From assembly GCA_029779845.1 (NCBI GenBank), contig JAKOZT010000143.1, forward strand, positions 1 to 64,000: a stretch of 64,000 nt of DNA. Direction: 5' to 3'. The DNA is from Pseudomonadota bacterium (GTDB lineage Bacteria > Pseudomonadota > Gammaproteobacteria > Burkholderiales > Burkholderiaceae_C). The notes below the pieces were generated by a model, which searched no databases, had not been told where the DNA came from, and was given only the letters and a program-made list of their open reading frames with translations. Of the stretch, positions 59,562-64,000 are shown in pieces; position 1 is the stretch's first letter; each line of letters starts with the position of its first letter. The translations under genes were made by a program, and so were the position numbers.

Positions 59562-60386
59562 ATGTATCCGCGCCCGTCCGTCCCCCACCGTCACCTGTGG
59601 TCGGTGGACAGCCTCTCATCCGCCGACATCCGCGAGGTGCTGGACAGCGCGCGCCGGCTGCGCCTGGACGCTCGCGAAGGCCGCGCCGCCGCGCCGCTGC
59701 GCGGCCGCAACCTGGCGCTGCTGAACGACGCCGCGCCGGCCGAAGGCGCCGGCAGCCTGCGCCATGCGGCGCTCGGGCTGGGCGCGCAGGTGTCGCACCT
59801 GCGCCCGAGCGAGGCGCGGCTCTCTGCGGCCGATGCGGCCGACGCCGCCACCGCGCGCCTGCTCGGGCGCCTGTACGACGCGATCGACTGCGAGGACATG
59901 TCCGCCGCGCTGGTGGCTGAGGTGGCGCGCGAGGCCGGCGTGCCGGTGTTCAACGGCCTGGGCGGCGCGCGCCACCCGACGCGCGTGCTGGCCGAGCTGC
60001 TGGCGATCCAGGACCGCAGCGGCAAGGCGCTCGACACGCTGAGCGTGCGCTTCGTCGGCGACCCGACCAGCCCCTGCGGCGCCGCGCTGCTGCGCGCCGC
60101 CGCGGCCACCGGCATCGAGCTGCGCATCGCCGCGGCGCGCGACCGCTGGCCGCCACCGGAGCTGTGGGAAGCGTTGAAGGCCGGCGCGGTGGCGCGCGGC
60201 GCGCGGCTGTACCTGTTCGAGAACGCCGCGCAGGCCGGCGAGGACAGCGACGTCACGCTGGCCGCCGCCGGCGACCCGCCCTGGCCCTTCACGGCGCGCG
60301 GCGCGGCCGCGCCGCTTCGGGACGACGAGCGCGCCGACTACCGCCAGGCGGCGCTGCAGGCGATGCTGGTGGCGGCGATCGGCTGA
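59562..60386 (+). CDS. degenerate aspartate/ornithine carbamoyltransferase-like protein
   Basis: 274 residues with the carbamoyltransferase plan: LSSADIREVLDSARRLRLDAREG, PLRGRNLALL, YDAIDCEDM, VPVFNGLGGARHPTRVLAELLAIQD, VRFVGDP. The carbamoyl-phosphate loop (usual S-T-R-T-R) is replaced by PAEGAGS, HPTQ reads HPTR, and the HCLP motif is missing. Catalysis is therefore unlikely. Adjacent to an FNR-like box and a Crp/Fnr gene. Could be a non-catalytic ligand-binding relative. Start ATG 59562; ATG 59526 is possible but would start four bases after the box. Confidence 0.7.
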   Translation: MYPRPSVPHRHLWSVDSLSSADIREVLDSARRLRLDAREGRAAAPLRGRNLALLNDAAPAEGAGSLRHAALGLGAQVSHLRPSEARLSAADAADAATARLLGRLYDAIDCEDMSAALVAEVAREAGVPVFNGLGGARHPTRVLAELLAIQDRSGKALDTLSVRFVGDPTSPCGAALLRAAAATGIELRIAAARDRWPPPELWEALKAGAVARGARLYLFENAAQAGEDSDVTLAAAGDPPWPFTARGAAAPLRDDERADYRQAALQAMLVAAIG

Positions 60387-60460
60387 CAAAGCCCCCCCGG
60401 TCGCAAGCTCCTGCCCCCCAGGGGCGCCGCCCGGCCTGGGGCGGCCCGGCGCCGGGCCGG
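60387..60460. repeat. REP-like GC-rich intergenic repeat
   Basis: GC-rich hairpin DNA filling the gap between convergent genes. It shares the core CTCC..CCCC..GGGGCGCCGCC..GGCCCGGC with the element at 28520-28599. It may act as a bidirectional transcript end. Confidence 0.55.
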
Positions 60461-61492
60461 TCAGCCGTTCTTGATCCGGCTGACCAGCGCCTTGGCGAAT
60501 GCGCCGGTGCTGGCCGAGCCGCCCAGGTCGCCGGTGCGCACCATGTCGACGTTGAGCGTCGCGTCGATCGCGTTGCGCAGCCGGTCGCCCAGATCCTTGC
60601 GCTGCACGTGGTCGAGCATCAGCGCGGCGGCCAGCATCAGCGCGGTCGGGTTGGCCTTGCCCTGGCCGGCGATGTCGGGCGCCGAGCCGTGCACCGCCTC
60701 GAAGATCGCCGCGTCGCGGCCGATGTTCGCGCCCGGCGCCATGCCCAGCCCGCCGACCAGGCCGGCGACGAGGTCGGAGAGGATGTCGCCGAACAGGTTG
60801 GTCGTCACCAGCACGTCGAACTGCCAGGGGTTGAGCACCAGCTTCATCGCGCAGGCGTCGACGATCACCGAGTCCATCGCGATGCGGCCCTTGTACTTCT
60901 CCTCGTACATCTGCTCGGCGGTCTCCTTGAAGATGCCGGTCAGCGCCTTCATGATGTTGGCCTTGTGCACGATGGTCACCTTCTTGCGGCCGGTGGCGAT
61001 GGCGTGCTCGAAGGCGTACTCGATGATGTGGCGGCAGCCGGCGCGCGTGTTGATGCCGGTGGCCATCGCCACGGCGTGCGGGTCGTCGTCGATCTGCACG
61101 TAGTGCTCGTGGCCGATGTACAGGCCCTCGAGGTTCTCGCGCACCACCACCAGGTCGATCTTGTCGAAGCGCCCGCCGGGCACGATGGTGCGCGCCGGGC
61201 GCAGGTTGGCGTAGAGCTGGAACTCCTCGCGCAGCCGCACGTTGCTGGAGCGGTAGCCGCCGCCCGAGGGCGTCTCGAGCGGGCCCTTGAGCGCCAGGCG
61301 GGTCTTGCGGATGCTGGCCAGCGTGGCCTGCGGCAGCGGGTCGCCGGCGGCCTGGATGCCGGCCAGGCCGGCGGCCTGGGCGTCCCAGTCGAAGGGCGCG
61401 GCGAGCGCGTCGAGGGCCACGAGCGTCGCTTCGACGATCTCGGGGCCGATGCCGTCGCCGGCGATCAGGGTGGCGGGAATGCGCTTGGACAT
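60461..61492 (-). CDS. NAD-type isocitrate dehydrogenase
   Basis: 343 residues of the isocitrate/isopropylmalate dehydrogenase family. AGDGIGPEI, the substrate loop ETPSGGGYRSSNVRLREEFQLYANLRPAR (Ser, Asn and three Arg positions typical of isocitrate binding), VVRENLEGLYIGHEHY, and the metal-site TTNLFGDILSDLVAGLVGGLGMAPGANIG. Oxidises isocitrate to 2-oxoglutarate. Length and motifs fit the short NAD-IDH found in Burkholderiales. Isopropylmalate dehydrogenase is less likely. Confidence 0.88.
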   Translation of the reverse strand: MSKRIPATLIAGDGIGPEIVEATLVALDALAAPFDWDAQAAGLAGIQAAGDPLPQATLASIRKTRLALKGPLETPSGGGYRSSNVRLREEFQLYANLRPARTIVPGGRFDKIDLVVVRENLEGLYIGHEHYVQIDDDPHAVAMATGINTRAGCRHIIEYAFEHAIATGRKKVTIVHKANIMKALTGIFKETAEQMYEEKYKGRIAMDSVIVDACAMKLVLNPWQFDVLVTTNLFGDILSDLVAGLVGGLGMAPGANIGRDAAIFEAVHGSAPDIAGQGKANPTALMLAAALMLDHVQRKDLGDRLRNAIDATLNVDMVRTGDLGGSASTGAFAKALVSRIKNG

Positions 61493-61622
61493 GGTCGTCT
61501 CTCTCGGATGAAGCCGCGCCGATCAACGCGGAGGCACCCAGGATAAACCGCCACCTTGGCGCTTCCCTGACGGCGCGGCCGGCCCGCCGCCGGCGGCTCG
61601 AGACACGCGCTAAGCTGCATCC

Positions 61623-62252
61623 ATGACGACGAACACCTCCTTCGGCGACGCCGCCGCGATGTGGAACCAGCGCTACGAGGGCGACGAGCTCCTCTTCGGC
61701 GAAGCCCCGAACGACTACCTGGCGGCCCAGGCGGCACGCCTGCCGCGCGCCGGCCGCGCCCTGTGCGTGGCCGACGGCGAGGGCCGCAACAGCGCCTGGC
61801 TGGCGCAGCAGGGCCTGCGCGTGGACGCCTTCGACATCGCCGAGCGCGGCGTGGCCAAGGCTCGCGCACTGGCGCGGCGACGCGGCGTGTCGGTGAATTT
61901 CGCGGTCGCCGACACCGACGCGCTGGCCTGGCCCGAGTCGCTGTACGACCTCGTCGCGGCGATCTTCGTGCAGTTCGCCGACCCGGCGATGCGCGAGCGG
62001 CTGTTCGCGAACATGGTGCGCGCGCTCAAGCCCGGCGGCCTGCTGGTGCTGCAGGGCTACACGACGCGCCAGCTGCAGTACCGCAGCGGCGGGCCGCAGC
62101 GCGCCGACCATCTCTACACCGAGGAACTGCTGCGCGGCGCGTTCGCGGGCCTGGAGATCGTCGAGCTGCGCAGCTACGATGCCGAACTGCGCGAGGGCAC
62201 CCAGCACGCCGGCATGGCGGCGCTGATCGGCCTGGTGGCGCGCAAGCGCTGA
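61623..62252 (+). CDS. class I SAM-dependent methyltransferase
   Basis: 209 residues. Motif I is ALCVADGEGRNSAWLA; motif II region NFAVADTDALAWPESLYDLVAAIFVQF; LKPGGLLVLQGYT. The start WNQRYEGDELLFGEAPNDYL resembles TehB/thiol methyltransferase-like proteins. Substrate not known. Divergent from the isocitrate dehydrogenase with 130 bases between starts. Confidence 0.85.
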   Translation: MTTNTSFGDAAAMWNQRYEGDELLFGEAPNDYLAAQAARLPRAGRALCVADGEGRNSAWLAQQGLRVDAFDIAERGVAKARALARRRGVSVNFAVADTDALAWPESLYDLVAAIFVQFADPAMRERLFANMVRALKPGGLLVLQGYTTRQLQYRSGGPQRADHLYTEELLRGAFAGLEIVELRSYDAELREGTQHAGMAALIGLVARKR

Positions 62253-62314
62253 TCAGCGGGCGGGGCGCAGCACCCGCCGCAGGTGCGGACGCGAGGCTGG
62301 TCGTGGCGCCGAAA

Positions 62315-62848
62315 TCAGAAGGAGCGCAGCGGCTCGGCGCCGGCGCCGCTCAGGCACTGCATCGCCAGCTCGGCGCGCGGCTCGTCGAGCGGGCGCACCA
62401 CCACCGTCCAGCGGCGCCGCTTCAGCGCCTCGCGCAGCTGGCGGATCACCCAGCCGTGGTCGGGGCGCAGCGTCAGCAGCCCGGCCCACAGCATGCCGCT
62501 GAAGCCGCCCAGCACGCCGAGGAACAGCACCGCATAGCCGAGGCTGAGCGCGGCCGGCTCCCACGCGGCGGCGAGCGCGAAGGCGCAGAGGATGCCCAGC
62601 GCGACGCCGAGCGCGCCCAGCACCGCGTGGGACCGCAGCGCGGTGCGCCAGATGCCGGCCGACTCGGGCTCGAACTTCTTCGCCCACTGCGGGTCGTCGG
62701 GGCCGACCAGCGCGACCTCGCCGTCCAGCGCGGGTTCGCGCTCGAGCATCTTCTTGGCCAGGCGCGCCGATTCGAAGTCGGGGAACACCGCGCCGATCAG
62801 CGTCAGCGAGCGCTCGCCGAAGATCAGCCACTTGTTGATGAATTTCAT
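62315..62848 (-). CDS. hypothetical membrane protein, 177 aa
   Basis: An N-terminal soluble part (MKFINKWLIFGERSLTLIGAVFPDFESARLAKKML) with an alternating pattern suggestive of a small ferredoxin-like fold, two membrane helices (about 72-93 and 100-122) and a basic cytoplasmic C terminus. No family recognised with confidence. Seventeen bases after the next upstream minus-strand gene, so co-transcribed. Confidence 0.7.
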   Translation of the reverse strand: MKFINKWLIFGERSLTLIGAVFPDFESARLAKKMLEREPALDGEVALVGPDDPQWAKKFEPESAGIWRTALRSHAVLGALGVALGILCAFALAAAWEPAALSLGYAVLFLGVLGGFSGMLWAGLLTLRPDHGWVIRQLREALKRRRWTVVVRPLDEPRAELAMQCLSGAGAEPLRSF

Positions 62849-62865
62849 GTCGGCTCTCCGTGATC

Positions 62866-63192
62866 TCAGCGCGCGAGGCGCTTCTCCAGCTCGGCCTTGC
62901 TCATGCCCGAGCGGCCTTCGATGCCGCGCGACCTGGCTTCGGCGTAGAGCTGCCGGTAGGTGCGCCCGCCCTCGCCGCGGTGCGAGCGCAGGCCGCCGCG
63001 GCGGCCCGAGGAGATGTCGTCGGTCGAGGTCTTGCTCGCCTCCTTCGACTCGCCGTGCTGCGCGCGCTCCTTGTTGACGGTGCGCGCGGCGATCTCCTCG
63101 GCGGTGTCTTCGCTCTTGCCGCGCTCGCGCAGGCTGGCCTTGATGTGCTGGTACTGGCGTTCGCGCTTGGCGCTCCAGGAAGTGGCGGGCAT
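62866..63192 (-). CDS. plasmid-stabilisation-like protein with Rho-N/SAP-like C terminus
   Basis: 108 residues, highly charged. The N terminus (WSAKRERQYQHIKASLRERGKSEDTAEEIAARTVNKERAQHGE) is the conserved start of chromosomal proteins labelled plasmid stabilisation or ChaB-like; the C terminus (RTYRQLYAEARSRGIEGRSGMSKAELEKRL) is a SAP/Rho-N nucleic-acid-binding motif. Function unproven; such genes sit among stress genes. Confidence 0.75.
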   Translation of the reverse strand: MPATSWSAKRERQYQHIKASLRERGKSEDTAEEIAARTVNKERAQHGESKEASKTSTDDISSGRRGGLRSHRGEGGRTYRQLYAEARSRGIEGRSGMSKAELEKRLAR

Positions 63193-63280
63193 GGGGCTCT
63201 CCGGTGGATGGGGTGATGGGCCGGCGGCGGCAAGCGGCGTGCCCCGGCGGCGCGGGCACGCCGCTTGCCCTCCACCCGCC

Positions 63281-63883
63281 ATGAGAAGAACGCTGGCCGC
63301 CCTGCTCGCCGCCCTCGCCTGCGCCGCCCAGGCCGCGCAACCGCTCTCGCCCGACGCCGCGCAGCTGCGCGCGCACGTGCTGGCGCTGGGCGACAACGGC
63401 GCGCGGCCCTTCGGCGTGCTCGACAAGCGCCGCGCCCACCTGTGGCTGTTCGACGCGCGCGGCGCGGCGCTCGGCGACACGCCGGTGCTGCTCGGCTGGG
63501 CGCGCGGCGACGACACCGTGCCGGGCATCGGCATGCGGCCGATCGAGCAGGTGCGGCCGCACGAGCGCACCACGCCGGCCGGGCGCTTCATCACCGAGCG
63601 CGGCCGCAACGCGCGGCGCGAGGCGGTGCTGTGGGTCGACTACGAGGCCGCGGTGTCGATGCACCGCGTCGTCACGAACGTGGCCAGCGAGCGCCGCGCG
63701 CAGCGCCTGGCCTCGCCGAGCCCGCGCGACAACCGCATCTCCTACGGCTGCATCAACCTGCCGCCGGCCTTCTTCGACGCCACGCTGCAGCCGCTGGCCG
63801 CGCGCGCCGCGCCGGTGCTCTACATCCTGCCGGAGACGCGGCCTTGGCAGACGCTGTTCGGCGCGGCGTGGGCGGCGTCATGA
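63281..63883 (+). CDS. secreted L,D-transpeptidase-like (YkuD) protein
   Basis: 200 residues. Signal peptide to about residue 19 (ALACAAQA). The catalytic motif appears as NRISYGCINLPPAFFD, with an upstream His in VSMHRV. The N-terminal DKRRAHLWLFDARGAALGDTPVLLGWARGDD fits the YkuD strand that follows a substrate lysine. Probably acts on peptidoglycan, though the spacing of His to SxGC is longer than classical. ATGA overlap with the next gene. Confidence 0.75.
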   Translation: MRRTLAALLAALACAAQAAQPLSPDAAQLRAHVLALGDNGARPFGVLDKRRAHLWLFDARGAALGDTPVLLGWARGDDTVPGIGMRPIEQVRPHERTTPAGRFITERGRNARREAVLWVDYEAAVSMHRVVTNVASERRAQRLASPSPRDNRISYGCINLPPAFFDATLQPLAARAAPVLYILPETRPWQTLFGAAWAAS

Positions 63884-64000
63884 CGGCGAAGAAAAAAAGC
63901 AACGCGGCGATGCAGGCCGGCGCGCGGCGCCAGCCGGTGGAGCTGCCCGCGCAGCACGTCGCCAAGCCGGGGCGCGAGAGCGAACTGGAACTGGCGCCGC
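63880..64000 (+). CDS. N-terminal fragment, probable SDR oxidoreductase (YghA-like)
   Basis: The first 40 residues of a gene running off the window. A basic start (MTAKKKSNAAMQAGARRQP) is followed by ELPAQHVAKPGRESELELAP, resembling the P-QHQ-PG-ESEM-P lead-in found before the Rossmann domain of YghA/general-stress short-chain dehydrogenases. The nucleotide-binding motif lies outside the window, so the call is tentative. Confidence 0.45.
   Translation, partial: MTAKKKSNAAMQAGARRQPVELPAQHVAKPGRESELELAP

Noticed and set aside
60461..61492. 3-isopropylmalate dehydrogenase (leuB)
   Set aside because: The substrate-loop Ser/Asn and arginine pattern fits isocitrate, and no leu genes are adjacent.

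Overview
The window is about 70% GC, densely packed, and has no rRNA, tRNA, phage or insertion sequence that I could recognise. Gene content and order point to a betaproteobacterium of the order Burkholderiales (Rubrivivax/Leptothrix/Comamonadaceae type). The evidence is a coq7-osmC-ilvA neighbourhood, a Burkholderiales-type gsp cluster, REP-like intergenic repeats typical of that order, and a membrane-bound hydrogenase operon in the same gene order as Ralstonia (Cupriavidus) eutropha. The taxonomic call is inference.

Layout. 1-3825: end of coq7, an OsmC-family gene, a candidate small RNA with its own promoter and terminator, ilvA, and a divergent CobT-family gene. 3846-15058: a type II secretion system, with gspC divergent from gspGHIJKLMNDEF. 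15030-20051 (minus): a TonB-dependent receptor, a YfiR-like periplasmic protein and a CHASE8-type hybrid histidine kinase in one operon. 20271-22323: a 5'-nucleotidase, a small unknown gene and a Crp/Fnr regulator. 22427-32318: an acyl-CoA ligase, a complete branched-chain-type ABC importer (two ATPases, two permeases, one binding protein), a second (phenylacetate-CoA ligase type) ligase and an FMN-dependent nitronate-monooxygenase-like enzyme. This is probably an uptake and CoA-activation route for an aromatic or other organic acid. 32373-34108: a toxin-antitoxin pair and an HtrA-like protease. 34219-38022: a 1267-residue, cysteine-rich, metzincin-type metalloprotease with no obvious signal peptide.

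38123-58599 is the centrepiece. A palindromic repeat and a candidate IHF/sigma-54 promoter precede hoxK-hoxG-(small ORF)-hoxZ-hoxM-L-O-Q-R-T-V-hypA-B-F-C-D-E-(small ORF)-hypX-hoxA-B-C-J. It encodes an O2-tolerant group 1d membrane-bound [NiFe]-hydrogenase, its maturation proteins, a HypX CO-ligand enzyme, and the H2-sensing regulatory hydrogenase HoxBC with kinase HoxJ and sigma-54 activator HoxA. Almost every junction is an ATGA/GTGA-type overlap, so the unit looks translationally coupled. Departures from the textbook cluster are two inserted small genes, a histidine-rich insertion inside the HypB GTPase domain, and a HypF reduced to its Kae1-like domain with a repeat-derived tail.

58633-64000: an Fnr-type regulator without iron-sulfur cysteines, divergent across a perfect FNR-like box from a degenerate carbamoyltransferase-like gene; then an NAD-type isocitrate dehydrogenase, a methyltransferase, a small membrane protein, a plasmid-stabilisation-like protein, an L,D-transpeptidase-like secreted protein and the start of a probable SDR oxidoreductase.

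The organism is probably a facultative H2 oxidiser in which H2 sensed by HoxBC is relayed through HoxJ and HoxA to the hoxK promoter.
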